From Turnera subulata (lineage: Eukaryota > Streptophyta > Magnoliopsida > Malpighiales > Passifloraceae), in contig JAKUCV010006778.1 of assembly GCA_028386065.3 (NCBI GenBank), positions 124,001 through 188,000 on the forward strand: a stretch of DNA of 64,000 nt. The letters run 5' to 3'. The position numbers were made by a program, and so were the translations under genes. The notes under the pieces were generated by a model, which was not told where the DNA came from, searched no databases, and worked only from the letters and a program-made list of their open reading frames with translations. Shown piece by piece: positions 31,653 through 44,159 of the stretch. Numbering within the stretch: position 1 is the stretch's first letter; each line of letters begins with the position of its first letter.

Positions 31653-33257
31653 TCTATACTTCCTATAAAAGCATGACCTCTCCAAATTAAAAACAAAAAT
31701 ACCCTAATTTAATATTATATTAATAATAACAGAGTGATACATCATACACTAAATGAATGATATGTAGTCTATTATAATAATTCTCTTATAGTATAACAGT
31801 GAGCAAATTGATAGAATTTTCTTCTTTATTAAATATATAATTTAAAATATCAAGAATATCAACAAATTACAAGTCTTTTATAACAACTCTCTTATACTAT
31901 AAAATTCAACAAATTAATGTAATTATTTTTTATAATTTATATGATAAATTATATAATTTAGAATATTATTAACATCAAGAAATGTCATTAAAGACAATTC
32001 AATTTAAGGATTGCTACACAAAAAGTTATTCTGAAGAGTTTCTTTCCCTTTAGATTATACGAATAATAGTAATCGAAAAGCAAGTACTGAAAAAATATAA
32101 TTACAAAAAAAATTTAAACACTTAGCAAAAGTTAAAATCAAGAATAACGACTATGAAGAAGAACAATTGTGAGAACTCATGTGGAATAACTTATTGAAAC
32201 TATCTAATAAATTCAGATTAATATATAAATGATGAAAGCATCTAATAAATTTAGTAGAATAATTATCTTCGTATTGACTTTAAAAAATCTAAAAAATATA
32301 TTATGATATCCTATATATCAAAATAAATAAGATATATATGTAAAAAAATACAAATAATTGAGAATTAATATAAAATTTTTAAAATATATCATGCTATATA
32401 AAAATTAAAAATAATTAATATAAACTCTATGGAAGAGAGGTAAAGGCTGCAAATGAAAGGTGCAATTATAAGTGTGCTATAAAATAATATTATACAAATA
32501 ATATCAAAATTATAAAGTCAAAATTAAAAAATAAGCTATGAGAAAAAAAATTAATTTGTTATCGTGTAATAATATTTTAAAATTATAAAAATCCTATATT
32601 ATGTTAATTATTATATATGAATAAAAATTATATGCAAAATCAATAAAAAATAGAGAAGGAATAAAACATTAATATAAATTCTGATAGAATCATGTAATAT
32701 AGAAAATAAATAAAAATCAATTTATATGAGTTTTTTATGAAAACAATTATTGAATTTTAATAATTCAAATGAATGAAATAAAACATAGTATAAAAGTTGA
32801 CTATAGATAAACCTTTAATTAATATAAAAAGAAATTTAAAAAGGTAATTGTATAAAAAATCTATCCATGTATAATGACGAGTAATATTATTTTTCATATT
32901 CTAAAATCAGTAAACATTATGATATATACTATATGTATCATGAAAATTTTAATTAAAATAATTTGTAAATATAAAAGATGACTATTATTTTCCCTTACAC
33001 TTTTTCATAATTTAATTTAATTTATTATGGTTTTCCATAAATTGAAAAATATTTTTGCATCAATAATAAGGAATTTTAGAATGTCATCGTAATAATATTT
33101 TACTATATCATGTCGAAATACATTAAAAATGATATTCTGATATAATAATTTCTATTTACATAATTTATTTATTAGTTTTTATTTGAATAATTATTAATGT
33201 TAAAAAATAATTATATTATATATTACTGTACCACGTGCATACGTGCAGAAAAACTAG
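31653..33257 (+). mobile_element. Non-autonomous Helitron
   Basis: The left end TCTATACTTCCTATAAAAGC fits plant Helitron 5' ends (TCTATACT...TAAAA). The right end has a small hairpin CACGT-GCAT-ACGTG at about 33235, followed 9-10 bases later by CTAG (33254-33257). The flanks are A (31652) and T (33258), the required AT insertion site, with no target duplication. The 1605-bp interior is strongly AT-rich with no RepHel domain. The hairpin stem is short (5 bp), so sequence homology to known families would strengthen the call. Confidence 0.78.
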
Positions 33258-34606
33258 TTTATCTAATAGTGGGACGAGGGAACCCGATTGGACGTGATAT
33301 CACTAATAAGTTTGTCGCAGTGAGTATAATAATTATTTCCAGGGGTCCTATTCTAATTTGATTTTAGAAAGATTGATTTTGGAAATTTTAAAATTAACAA
33401 TGTCATAGTTTCTGTACCACCACAAATCCCCCATTCCCATACTATTATATAAAATTCGGTTTGAGTAATCTTAACAATTGTTATTAATATAGGTAGCATA
33501 TCTCCGAATCATCCATCACTGTTTGAATTGTGATTTCTCACCTTCAAAATGTTGGTTTATCAATTATAATTATTAAGAATACTAGTATACTATCCACTGC
33601 ATTACATGGGCTTGGTTGTTGTTTGTGTTTTGACCTTTATTTAAATTAGATTGTCTAGTTATAATTATTTTTTTCAATAATATTCACAATTTCATGATGC
33701 ATTTTTAAATTGTTTTTGTAAAATATATTTACTACATAATTTTTTAACAAATTATACATATTGTATTTAATTTTATTTAATTTTTCTTTTCAAGTTTAAT
33801 TTTTCCAATCTCTTTTCTTCTTCTTCTTGTTTTTTTCCTTGATGCTAGAAGAGTATCCCAGTCGACTACCGGACTAATCTCTCCCTATGGCTCGACGCGT
33901 CACCCTTGTGCGGTGGGACTAATCTCTTTTCTTCTTCTTTTTCCAACAATATTCTTTTATATTTTTGTTTTTTAAATGACATAATATGAGACTATATATT
34001 TTGTTAATTTATTTTCAAATAAATTTATGTTTCACCTTAGAAAAAAAGCAGTAGATGAATTTTAATAATTTGTAAGGAAATTAAAAGAGATAAATTGTTT
34101 ATAATTTACGAGGTAAAATAAATCATTGTGAAAGAGTACAAACAAAAATTATGTTTGCTAAATTTACTTGGGTCTAACCTTTAACCTTGGGTTTAAAGAT
34201 AACCAAATCACTTACAACTTGAACCAATCCCACATTACATAAATAAAAATGAACTTAGTTAGAAAGTCTTCTTACTCTTACATTATCCAAGATGTAAACA
34301 GGACAACAATTAATACTAGGCAGCATTAGGCATGCAATGAGCAAATGAGCTGAAGGATTCAAATATCAAATGTAACATCCGAGTCTTAGGGGACATAGAA
34401 GATGAAACCAAACTGTAATCCCACATTCTCCTAGAAAACATGCATGCAATCTACGTGTCACCTCCCTAATATCTCCATTCTGATGTTATTCTAGGCATCC
34501 ACTACTCTTCTCCCTTGGCTTAATTATATAATAACAGAAGGGAATACTCATACAATCTCTTTTTATCAATATTTACAAAGTTTTTCCCATTTCGTCAGTC
34601 GATTTC
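33258..34606. other. AT-rich intergenic DNA upstream of the four-exon gene
   Basis: No coding sequence is recognised. A GC-richer segment at 33838-33925 (GTCGACTACCGGACTAATCT and a second GGACTAATCT) stands out but fits no tRNA fold I can draw. The last few hundred bases probably include the promoter of the next gene. Confidence 0.4.
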
Positions 34607-35831
34607 ATGGCTTTCAGGGCAAATGTAAGATTCTGAATTTGGCTTTCAGTGCATAATTTCCTTCCCTTTTTGGACTAGAGAATTTTTTTTTTTATGCAAC
34701 TGAACTTGAGAATGTGGAACTCTTTGACTGCAGAATCGATGGAGATCAGTTCTAACCCGATCGCAATGGCAATGTAGCAGAGATTTTGCATCAGCAGCCC
34801 ATGGTCGTGCTCCACCTCCTGGGTGGAAGAAGTACGTCTTAGCCAAAAAAATTAAATTAATTAGCATTGTCATAAATTGTCTGCTATATGTATGGTCATT
34901 TTCAAGTACCAATTGGGGCAACCAAGGTCATGGAATATCTTATCCAAAAAAAGATGAATGCAACAATAATTTGCTATGGAAGAGAGAAAAAAAAAAAAAA
35001 AGAAACAACAAAACTCTTTTCTTTCCAGGATATTGGACATGAAACTTAACAGTAATACTGGCGTTGGATATTGTGTAGGTATTTCACGGGGGACATGGCT
35101 CCGACTGCTGTGATCGGAGGATTACTAGTGGTTGTTCTTTACATTGGGGTTCATTCCTTGAAACAACAAATGCTGCACCACCCATCAGTTCACCTAACCA
35201 AGAAGAGGAGGGGAAGTTTGGCAGAGGTGGAGCAACCCGACGATCTGGTCGAAAACACGGGCAAGTTTTTCAACAATTCAATCCTCAGGAAGCTCGGAAA
35301 CATTAAGGAAAAAGACCCCTCCCACCATGCTGATATTACTACTGCCGAACTTTTCAAAACGTAATTTTCTTTTAGTCTCTTCTCACTTGTGATTTCCTTT
35401 CAATAAATTGCATGCCCCACAACTGTGAATTGCATCTCTGCATGAAGTTATATTTTCTTTATCCATAAAAAAAGTTTTGGTTGATTGATGGATGGTTCTG
35501 CTTAGAGATTAGTGGGTTCAGCTCTCAACCTGATTATGAATCGGAAACAACTAAGCTCACCATTTGTTGGTCATATATTTCCATTGATTAATTAATGATG
35601 ACTTTTTGTTATACTAGTTGAAGGTGGGATTCCAAAAAAAATTCCATTGATTGATAGGTAGACCTACCTTGTTCCAGTCTTCTCCATAAAATTATGTTCC
35701 TCTCGCCTATTAATACATTAATCCCCTGCATGCTTAGTATTGTATTTGATTTGATCATATGCAGTGACTGTGAGTGACGTTGTTGTTAAAATTGCAGTAC
35801 TCGAAAACCGGAGACACCTGGCCGGTGCTAA
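34607..35831 (+). CDS. Predicted four-exon small membrane protein of unknown function
   Basis: Exons 34607-34624, 34734-34831, 35079-35360 and 35798-35831 join in phase to 143 codons plus TAA. Donors are AAT|GTAAGA, AA|GTACGT and AAC|GTAATT; acceptors are GACTGCAG, TGTGTAG and AATTGCAG. The N-terminus is basic and Ser/Ala-rich (NRWRSVLTRSQWQC, RDFASAAHGRAPPPGWKK), like an organelle presequence. One hydrophobic span follows (APTAVIGGLLVVVLYIGVHS), then a polar tail with KKRRGSLAEVEQPDDL and NTGKFFNNSILRKLG. I do not recognise the family. A mitochondrial or plastid membrane location is inferred only from the presequence-like start. The last exon stays open in another frame to TAG at 35990-35992, so the C-terminus may differ. 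Confidence 0.6.
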
Positions 35832-35965
35832 TAAATCAAGCTCATACCAAGAGGCACCTGCTGGCCGGAACCAAGAAACTAATAAATCAAGCTTCATACC
35901 AAGAAGAGGCGCCTGCTGGCTGGAATCAAGGAACTAATCAGTCAAGCTTCATACCCAAAATTGGA
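35812..35965. repeat. Three degenerate units of about 45-60 bp at the gene's 3' end
   Basis: Units contain CACCTGCTGGCCGG(A/T), then AACTAATAAATCAAGCTTCA and TACCAAGAGG. They overlap the last codons and the 3' UTR of the four-exon gene. Confidence 0.6.
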
Positions 35966-35992
35966 GTCAGTCATGCTCCATCTCGTAAATAG

Positions 35993-37051
35993 AATTCCCT
36001 ACTTTATTTCCGTTCTGTTTTAGTCAATATCAAGCCTGCCTTGCTCCAATTGTGAGTGAAAATAAGGCTCACGCATCATTCTTGTCATGGCAAATAATGA
36101 AAACATAGATGCCCCTGAAACTTTTCAAATTCACTAAGTTGTTGCATTTCTTGATTTTGAACAAGACAGGCAAAGTTTGTGGAAGATGAAATTTAAATGC
36201 TTTCTTTTCTCTTCATGTAACAATCTACATGAATGCTCACTGTGTTCTTTCCGCAGACCACTATGATGAACACTATCAACATGCGTATTCTGGTTTAAGA
36301 TTCTTTAATGTTATGTAATAGTATATATGAGAAGATATATGAATAACATTTGTTTTAGGTACTTAATTTACCTTTTTACTTATGATATTTTAAACATAAT
36401 TTATATTGTACGGTCTATGATATAATATTTCAAATAGAAGTTTCTATCATCATTGTTAGAATGAAATCTTTAACAGAGACAACGAGGGTTGGCTTAATTG
36501 GTTAAGGTTCAATAAGCACTCTCAATACTAACACAAAAATTATTATTTACACAATATTTGATTCAAAAATTATATTTAAACTACAATATTATTTCTAAAA
36601 ATTTTAACAATTTATGAATTTAAATTTCAAAAATTATTGCAAAAATAGGTCCCACTTACCATAATAATACGATGATATTGTTTTAAGATCGAATTCATGG
36701 ACCAACAACTAGCAATACTTGCATTGTTAGAAATTAGAAATTATTTTAAAGTGAACAAAAATAATAAGTGTGCCTACTGTTAAATTGTATCTAAATATTA
36801 TTAAAATTAATGTAATTAACTACTAATAATAAGTTATTATTATTACAAGAAAATTTTATAAGAATTCTCTTTTGTTTATTCCGTTTTTTATTAATTGTAA
36901 TTTAATAATATAATTAGAATTAATTGGTAGCCTAAGCATGTGCTTAATATGATTATTAATATTAATTTGTGATTAACCATATTTAGTATGTTGTTATGCA
37001 TTGATTTTGATGATTATTAAACTAGGTTGGATACATATTGTATACATTTGT
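35993..37051. other. 3' flank of the four-exon gene and AT-rich DNA
   Basis: No gene is supported. A GTTGGCTTAATTGGTTAAGG stretch at about 36490 resembles a tRNA-type box A, as in plant SINEs, but no box B fits. Confidence 0.4.
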
Positions 37052-38040
37052 GTTGATCAAACATGCAGCTTGGTTTCATACAAAAACAAGACAGCTTGGT
37101 TCCTGGAGAAACCACACGTAGCTGTCATCATCGGACTTTCAGCATCAAGTGGCTGGTGGTCCTCATAGTATTAAAAACCAACGAGAAACTACTCCAATGG
37201 GCAGAGAAAGTGGTCCTCAGAGAAAGTGGTCCTCACACTTATCTCTCACCTCTTAACTCAATATCAATTGTGGTCCTCACTTGTACTCCACACTTGTGGT
37301 CCCAATTTACTATGAATGGAATATCTTTGCGTTATTGAGCTGCAAAAAGAGTGGACTTCCAGAATTAGACCCAATACAAGCTAGTGGAGTACTTGAGTCA
37401 ACTTTGGGAGCATTATTGAAGCTTGTAGCCGTTGAAGAGAGAGCCTTACTTACTCCCACTCACTCAAGCCCTATATAAGGAAAGGCAAAGAATTTTTGAA
37501 GATTTATCCCAGCCAATTTGCAAGAGTTTTGAGTCTGCAATTGAGCTTACACCTGTGGTACTTGTTGTGTTCTTGCTGTTCTTGTTGAGCTACACTTGTT
37601 CTTAATCTTGTTCATCAAGTTCATACAAAGGGGAGTGTTTATAGGCAAGACTTAGATTAGTTTTGCTAGGAACGCAAATCTAGGGCTAGATTTGGGGAAA
37701 GGTTAGAGTATAACCTGGAAAAACATGTAAAGGTTAGAGCTTAGCCTGCAAAAGCTTGGTTTCTTCTATAGGTTAAGGTTGATCCCGCAAAAGTCTAAGA
37801 TGGTGAGACTTTGAAATCCTAAAGGAGGGTCCTTTAGATAGTGAAGGTCCCTACTGAGGGGGAACTGCTCTAAAATCTCTGTGTCGTCTTCTCCTACTCT
37901 TGCTTTTTAAAACTTTACCCTGTGTGTACGGACAGTTCTGCGGAGGCGTGGTTTGTGAAGAAACCATTTGGTTTTTTCAGAAACCAAAAACGATTAAGGG
38001 GAGGCCTAATTCACCCCCCAATATTAGGCCTATTTGGGCT
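37052..38040 (+). mobile_element. SIRE-like copia LTR, plus orientation, probably solo
   Basis: It starts near TGTTGATCAAAC and ends near TTAGGCCTATTTGGG. It shares ATTTATCCCAGC, a TATA box (CTATATAAGG, about 37471), AAGGTTAGAGC, CCTAAAGGAGGG and CTAATTCACCCC words with the reverse complement of the LTR at 9402-10443. Sequence divergence is considerable. Edges are approximate, and no internal region or second LTR is seen. Confidence 0.6.
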
Positions 38041-39538
38041 AAAATTAATCGTAAAATTATAGTATCAAATATTGCAATTGTAATAAATATATAAGATCAA
38101 AAATTTAAATGAAGTTATTATCATTCTAAAAAAGGATTTAATTGAAGATGAATAAAATTTTGAGGACTAAGTTGAATAATCCTAATGGACCTACATGATT
38201 AAATTCAAAATATAGGGGAAAATTAACACATGTTATTTCCTGGTATGAGCACTGTCATGCAACCTTACGAAAAAAAGGGAAAAATCTAGAAGGATCTTAA
38301 GAGTCGTGCTGCGAGAATTGCCTATCAGAATTTCCTTTGTTCAAGTGGAGAGAAAATTAACTGATTCCCAAAAAACCATCATTCAAAGGCATATTTCCAA
38401 ATACATTGGAGGAGTCACCTTGGTCTCACTTAAAGGCCTAATAATCTCGACTGAATATGCTTGCCTGGTATTCGGACTTTGGCTAAGTTCATTCTTTATC
38501 ACTCTTTGTTTGCGAAATAAACTCAATCTGTGAACTAATTCTTTTTTTTCCTCCGGGACATGAGTGGCTCGCTCTCGCTCAACTTTCAATTGTTCACAAC
38601 ATCAAGTCATTTGTCGAAGGGAAAGTAACCACAAATATGGACAAACCCGCAAAAATGCATGGAAAAGTAACATCAAGTCATTTGGTGTACTTTTAATCGT
38701 GAAAAACGAGGAGTTGATACCCAAACTTAGTAGGAAAAACTTGAGAGAAACCTACAATTTAATCTAGATAAAGCATTAGTTTCAAACTAAGAAGTGGGTT
38801 TGGGGATTCGTTTCCTACTGGCTACTGTTTAACTAAACGACACGAATGGCATTGGATCCCAAATTCAATGTACGTGTTTCATAGTTGGATATTGTGCACT
38901 TACTCCACTACCGTGGAGAAAAACAAACATAAAAAGCAAATATACATGCATAATGATATAGTGTGAGTGTTGAAGTTTACATATTTATAATAAATACAAT
39001 GCAAAAAATTAAAACATTTGAGCATAAGCTAGTGAGCACCGCCCCGCGACCTCAAGAAATTTTTTTGGAGGGCAATGAACAACCGTGCTTGGGACGGAAC
39101 CTAAGAGTCGCGTCAAGAACATTGCTCTGTGGTCTCGGTTAAATTGCGATGGCCGGCAATTTCTGATCATTTCTCCAAATATGTTTGAACTCACTTAGAC
39201 GAATTAACTGCTTCCCAAACAGCCATCATTCCAAGACATATTCTCATATGCAACTGGAGGAGTCACAGTGATCTCACTTAAAACCTACCGACGTAGACAG
39301 AATATGCTTGCATTGTATTAACACTTTGGCCAAGTTCGTAGTTAATCGCTCCTTATTTGAGAAATGGACTTGACTTGTGAACTGTATTTCTTCTTTTGGA
39401 ACATGAGAGGCTCACTCTCACTCAATTTTTCCATCGAGATATGAGAGGCTCGCTCTCGCTTGTTCACAACATCAAGTCATTTCTCGAGGAAAAGTAACCA
39501 TGAATCCGGATAAACTCACAAGAGTGCATGGCACCAAC
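38041..39538. repeat. Decayed LTR-like DNA with a diverged direct repeat
   Basis: 38348-38668 and 39198-39532 are related: AATTAACTG(A/C)TTCCCAAA, GGAGGAGTCAC, GAGGCTCGCTCTCGCT, TTCACAACATCAAGTCATTT, AAAGTAACCA. The part 38700-38900 matches 42990-43170 (CAACTAAACGACA, CAAATTCAATG). These look like remains of one LTR family; ends are not resolved. Confidence 0.55.
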
Positions 39539-40751
39539 ACTTTCTTTTTATATAAACGATATTTATTAGATAGAAAAAGAGTTAATCAGGATTTAGTGTC
39601 TCATCAAAGCAATGACAGCTACTAAACTAGAGAGCACAAGGCAACCACAATTCACAGAACCTGTTACAAAGCATAAACAACGAGGCTATCTAAACCAGAC
39701 CTATTTTACATACAACTCCATGCCATTCTTTGAGACCATCTGCACAAATGAGTAAATCACTGAGATTGTAGGGAAATGTAGGTTGCTTTATTTGGATCCA
39801 TGCCATTGATCTGAGTAGGACGATATCGAAAACTCTTCCCCAGTCCACATCCATCCGTTCAAATAGCTTCTTGTTCCTACTAAGCCATAAACTCCGCAAA
39901 GTAGCATAAAGAATGGTCATTCAGGAGGACCTAGCAGATGCCAAAACTGCAAGTTCGACCCACTGGAGGGACAGATCCTCGAGACTCCTTGACATACACC
40001 ACCTTATTCCCCACCAATAACAAATCTTAGCCCACAGACACCAAAAGACACGACAATGGATGAGCAAATGATCTCTAGTCTCAATCTCCTCCATACAAAA
40101 CACACACATTGTATCCTCTATATTGATAATATTGCGACATGATAGAACAGACATAGTCAATATGCCTTGGTGGAAAGCCATCCATAAGATGCACTCCACC
40201 TTGGGAGGAGCTACACCAAGCCACACATTCGGGATCAATCTCTACGAAGGGACTACTAATATTAACGCCGCATAGCCATTTTTGGAATTATACTCCCCGT
40301 TTTTGTTGCAATACCAACACCAAGGGTCCAGAGTGTTCTCCCTAAGCCGATTACCTGTCAGTTTATTGTTAATTTCCTCCACCTCTCCTCGCTCCCAAGA
40401 AAATACAGACCTTCTATAGTTTAATATCAACGACCCATCTTCCACCACTCCAACTAATAGCATCTTTGACCATGATATCTTGGTGAAGAACAATATTAAA
40501 GAGCCGGGGAAATTCCAATTTCAGTACCTCGCCATCAAGCCAACCATCATGCCAAAATTTGCAAATCTTTCCATCCCCTAAAGCCAACTTGGCTAGACCA
40601 TTGAGACCCCTAACACCATTGCAATCTTCACCCGAGTTCACTACTCCACTCTAGGTTCTAGAAATTCCATTATTGGTAAAGGAGGGCCACCACTCAGTAG
40701 TATCATTACGGTAGCAGTTACCAACGATCCTAGCCCAAGCAGGCATACTCT
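39539..40751 (-). pseudogene. L1-type LINE 3' part (zf-RVT region), lower segment
   Basis: The minus strand reads PAWARIVGNCYRNDTTEWWP, LGDGKICKFWHDGWLDGEVL, GVAPPKVECILWMAFHQGI, CVFCMEEIETRDHLLIHCRV and LWAKICYWWGIRW, which is the zf-RVT region found at the end of plant LINE ORF2. Frameshifts separate the pieces. The upstream part lies at 42389-42990 beyond a solo LTR. A TATAAA-rich 3' end is near 39545. Confidence 0.87.
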
Positions 40752-42388
40752 TGTGAACACCCAAATTTGGCTGACGAATATTCTTTTAAATTAGATTTTA
40801 AGTATGCTTGAACCATGAGATCGATGAGATGATTTAGTCTTTGGTTAAAGTTTATATGGAATTTATTTTAGTAGAATTTACATATTTTTGTGAAATGAAC
40901 CTTTATGTGTTTGAACCTTAGGATTAATGAGATGATTTAATCTTAGGATAAAAATATATATTAAGGTTTAATTTACTAAAATATGTTTTATTTTATTTAG
41001 TTGGGCTTTCTTGTTTATTTCAATTCAATTATATTGAGATGATTTATTTTTGGGTTAGAAAAGCATTTAGAGGCCTAGGTTAATGCACTATAGATTCTCC
41101 AGAATAGTTTGGCCTATAAACACATTCCTTGCAGACTAATCTTGACTCTGATTTTTGTGGAAAATCAGAATTAAATCATCCATTAAAAGGTAAATGTGTT
41201 TTTGATATAATTTTGCACAAAATGGGGGTTTAATGTGTATCAATCAGTCATGGAAGGTTTAAGAGGAGTACTAATCAAGAAAAAAAGATTTTCCGGGTTG
41301 ATTAGGGGTTACTTACACTGTTAGAACAAGTCAAGGCGGAATTAGGGGGAATTGGGATCAAAAAATGGAAAGAATGCGTGAAACCCAGGAGGCCGGGCGG
41401 CCATCTCGGGGTAACCGCCAGGCCTGGACGGTCATACAAGGATGACCGCCAGGCCTGGCTGCCTTCCATGAGATGACAGCCGCCCATGGCGGCCATGTAC
41501 CCCAGAAATGGACTTTTCCACCCATTTTGTTTCTAATTTGATTTTACATAGTTTTGGCCCAGATTTCTGGCCATAATCTCGATTATTAAGAGGTGCACGA
41601 CCTGTGTACTCCCGAGAACTCTATAAATCGGACTCCCTATTCACATCCAAAAGACACACAATGTCTTTCACACATACCTCCCATAAGCTTTGAGAAACTC
41701 TACCTCTCCAAGCCCAGAAACATTCTTAGGCAGAAACTCTGGAGAAATTTCGTGGGAAGCATCAAGAAGAGAGTAGCAGAGGGTAGACCAAGAGGGGATC
41801 AAAGATTGAGCTAAGGAGCGAAACGAAAGTGGGTGGAAAACATAACCCAATTCAAGGAGCTAGAGGAGGGCTACAAGAGGTAATCCTAAATCCCATTATG
41901 TCTGTTATTTATTGGTGATTTAATGATGATAATGATGCTTTTGATGATGTAATTATTGTGGTGATGCCATGGTAAGAACTACATGGGCTTTGAACTCGGT
42001 CGCCAGGGTACATAGGTGGTTTCTAGTGGTGGAAACTCAAGCCCAATTATTTATATTTTTCTTTTTGTTCCAGTTCATTTTGTTTATATTATGTGATTTG
42101 TTTTCACACAACACACACTTTCACAAGGCATACAATTATTCTTCAATTGCACAAATTTTTGCCCCAACATGGATGGGTGCCTAACACCTTCCCATCCATG
42201 ACGAATCCCCAGGTCCAGCAACTTTGGTTCGCTGATCGGTTGCTTTAAATGGAGTCATGGAAGTTTTTTCGCGAGTTTTTCCCTATAATAAAATTCAGTG
42301 GCAACTCCAAAGATGTTGGATGACGGTTAAGAGGAAGGTGTAAAGGGATAGGAGAGGAGGCCCAATTAACCTTGGGTCGGGAAAAAAC
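40752..42388 (+). mobile_element. Solo LTR inserted in the LINE, right end eroded
   Basis: It begins TGTGAACACCCAAATTTGGC and contains GC dyads (41385-41510: AACCGCCAGGCCTGGACGGT and similar), the TATA box CTATAAAT (41631), AGGCAGAAACTCTGGAG, CTACATGGGCTTTGAACTCG and CAACATGGATGGGTGCCTAA. It ends at GGGTCGGG (42375-42382) followed by A's, so the last bases (usually TTCTCACA) are altered. No clean target repeat is visible, but LINE coding continues on both sides. Confidence 0.8.
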
Positions 42389-42990
42389 TAGCATAGCTGA
42401 TATATTGCCACATCCACTTGAATAACAAGCATCGATTCTTGACTAAAATTGCATGAATTCCCAAACCGCCATTTCCTTTTGGTTTTGCAATACGATCCCA
42501 AGCCACCATGCACAACTTTCTTCAATCTCCACAACCATTCCATAAGAATTATTTCTAAATAACAACTATTTTCTTTGCATCGCAGGAATTTTTTACAGTG
42601 ACAAATAATAAATAGGCAAATTAGAAAGGACAACCCTAATTATTGATACTATATCGGCCAAGGACAAAAACTTTCCTTTCCACGAAGCCATCTGACATTT
42701 AATGCGGCGTAACACAGGTTCCCATGCCTTGACTCTCCGTATATTGGCCCCGATCGGTAAGCCCAAATAGGTTACAAGAAGTTTTTCTACTATACTCTAT
42801 GGCTTTGCCATAATCTCCTTGGTATAGAACTCTGAGTTATTCACTCCAATGACAGTAGTTTTGTGGAAATTGATATGCAACCCTGACATAGCCTCAAAGC
42901 ACCGAAGGCATCTCTTTAGATTAAGAAGGGATTCTTTGTCCTCTAGACAAAACTGTTCTTGGTGTTTTCTTAATTTTCAAAAAATGGAGT
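42389..42990 (-). pseudogene. L1-type LINE reverse transcriptase thumb region, upper segment
   Basis: Minus-strand frames read LKRCLRCFEAMSGLHINFHK, TVIGVNN, LLVTYLGLPIGANIRRVKAW, CQMASWKGKFLSLADI and AWDRIAKPKGNGGLGIHAIL, in the order expected before the zf-RVT segment at 40751-39690. Stops (for example after IMAKP) show decay. Confidence 0.87.
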
Positions 42991-43768
42991 CGCTACTCAA
43001 GATTATTGAGGAAAACTTGAGGAAAATCCAGCAGTTAACTCCAGATAAAGTATTGATATTCGAACCAAGAGGATGGTCCAGGGATTTGTTTACCCCTAGC
43101 CACCATTCAACTAAACGACAAGGAAGGTATTCGATGCTAAATTCAATGAGTATGTTTCATAGCCGGATAATATGCATTTACCTCTTGTTCAACCAATCAA
43201 AACAAGCAAGCATACATGACGTATGTTGCTCGTGAGAAAGTGTACAAGTTATAATGAGATGCAGTGCCATTTGAGCTTGCGCCTCATCCACTTGAGACTG
43301 CCAATGCACCCTCTACCAGTGGGTTCAAAGCTCTCGTAGTTCATCTAATGGGGATTCCCAAGACTAACCTAGGTCTTCTTCTAGAATTCGCCCAAATCCT
43401 CACATAAAAAAACTTTTGTGTCCCGTGCTTTGGTTAAGGACTTAGTTTTCTCAAAACACTTTTCTAATTGGAAGCAATTATGTTTTCTCAGGCAGTGTCA
43501 TTACTTCTTAAGGACAAATGCATTTTCACTAAACATCCAAAAAGATTTTCAATGCAAATTTATATCATTTCCATGAAACATGTGATTTTGTGCATAAAAC
43601 TCATATATCAATTTCCAAAGTTTATAAATTAGCATGTTTTAAAATATGCAATGAATTAATTGAAAATTATATTTCTTAGTTCATGTGTCTAAACCTAGAC
43701 AAATGCTTGACTAGTGATATTCCGCTTTACTAGTCCCAAGTGGACACAAAATCTCAAAAAAGAAAACG
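42991..43768. mobile_element. LTR-like remnant
   Basis: 42991-43170 matches 38700-38900, starting GAGTCGCTACTCAAGATTAT. 43708-43800 (GCTTGACTAGTGATATTCCG) matches 51810-51900. No protein coding was found. Confidence 0.5.
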
Positions 43769-44100
43769 GTGATTGGCTTTAAAACTTTCAATTTAGTTCT
43801 TTCCCTTTTACTCCAAAAAGATAGCTTTACCAAAACCATCTTATATTCCGAAAACAAAGCCTTGGCGACACTTTGGTCACTTTGGACAGTACGGAATGCA
43901 ATGGTCTTCAATGCTGGTTCTGTTTCAGCTGAGCGGTTATTTGATCTCACTTTGGCTCATGCTTTTTGGTGGTTCAAGAGTGCACACCTTGCATTCTGTT
44001 TTAGTGATGGCCTCACCATGCCGTCTGCTACTCCCTTTTGCAGTTGGCGTGGGGTGAAGTCCGTGCACCTCCGGTTCTCCTCTTGAACCTCAATGTAATT
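43769..44100 (+). pseudogene. LINE ORF2 C-terminal fragment
   Basis: An open stretch reads ALATLWSLWTVRNAMVFNAG, LFDLTLAHAFWWFKS and ends SVHLRFSS. The W.(L/I)W..RN..VF pattern is the usual C-terminus of plant LINE ORF2 after zf-RVT. No RT lies upstream, so it is a 5'-truncated copy. Confidence 0.65.
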
Positions 44101-44159
44101 GCAAACTCGATGTGTTGTCTTTTTACTTTTACTACTTTTCTTCAATATGCTTCAATAGC

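Noticed and set aside
33838..33925. GC-richer island as a possible tRNA or small RNA gene
   Set aside because: No cloverleaf or stable hairpin could be drawn; the repeated GGACTAATCT suggests a small repeat instead.
36480..36530. Possible SINE or tRNA-like box A
   Set aside because: Box A resembles tRNA promoters, but no box B at the right distance and no tail or target repeat was found.
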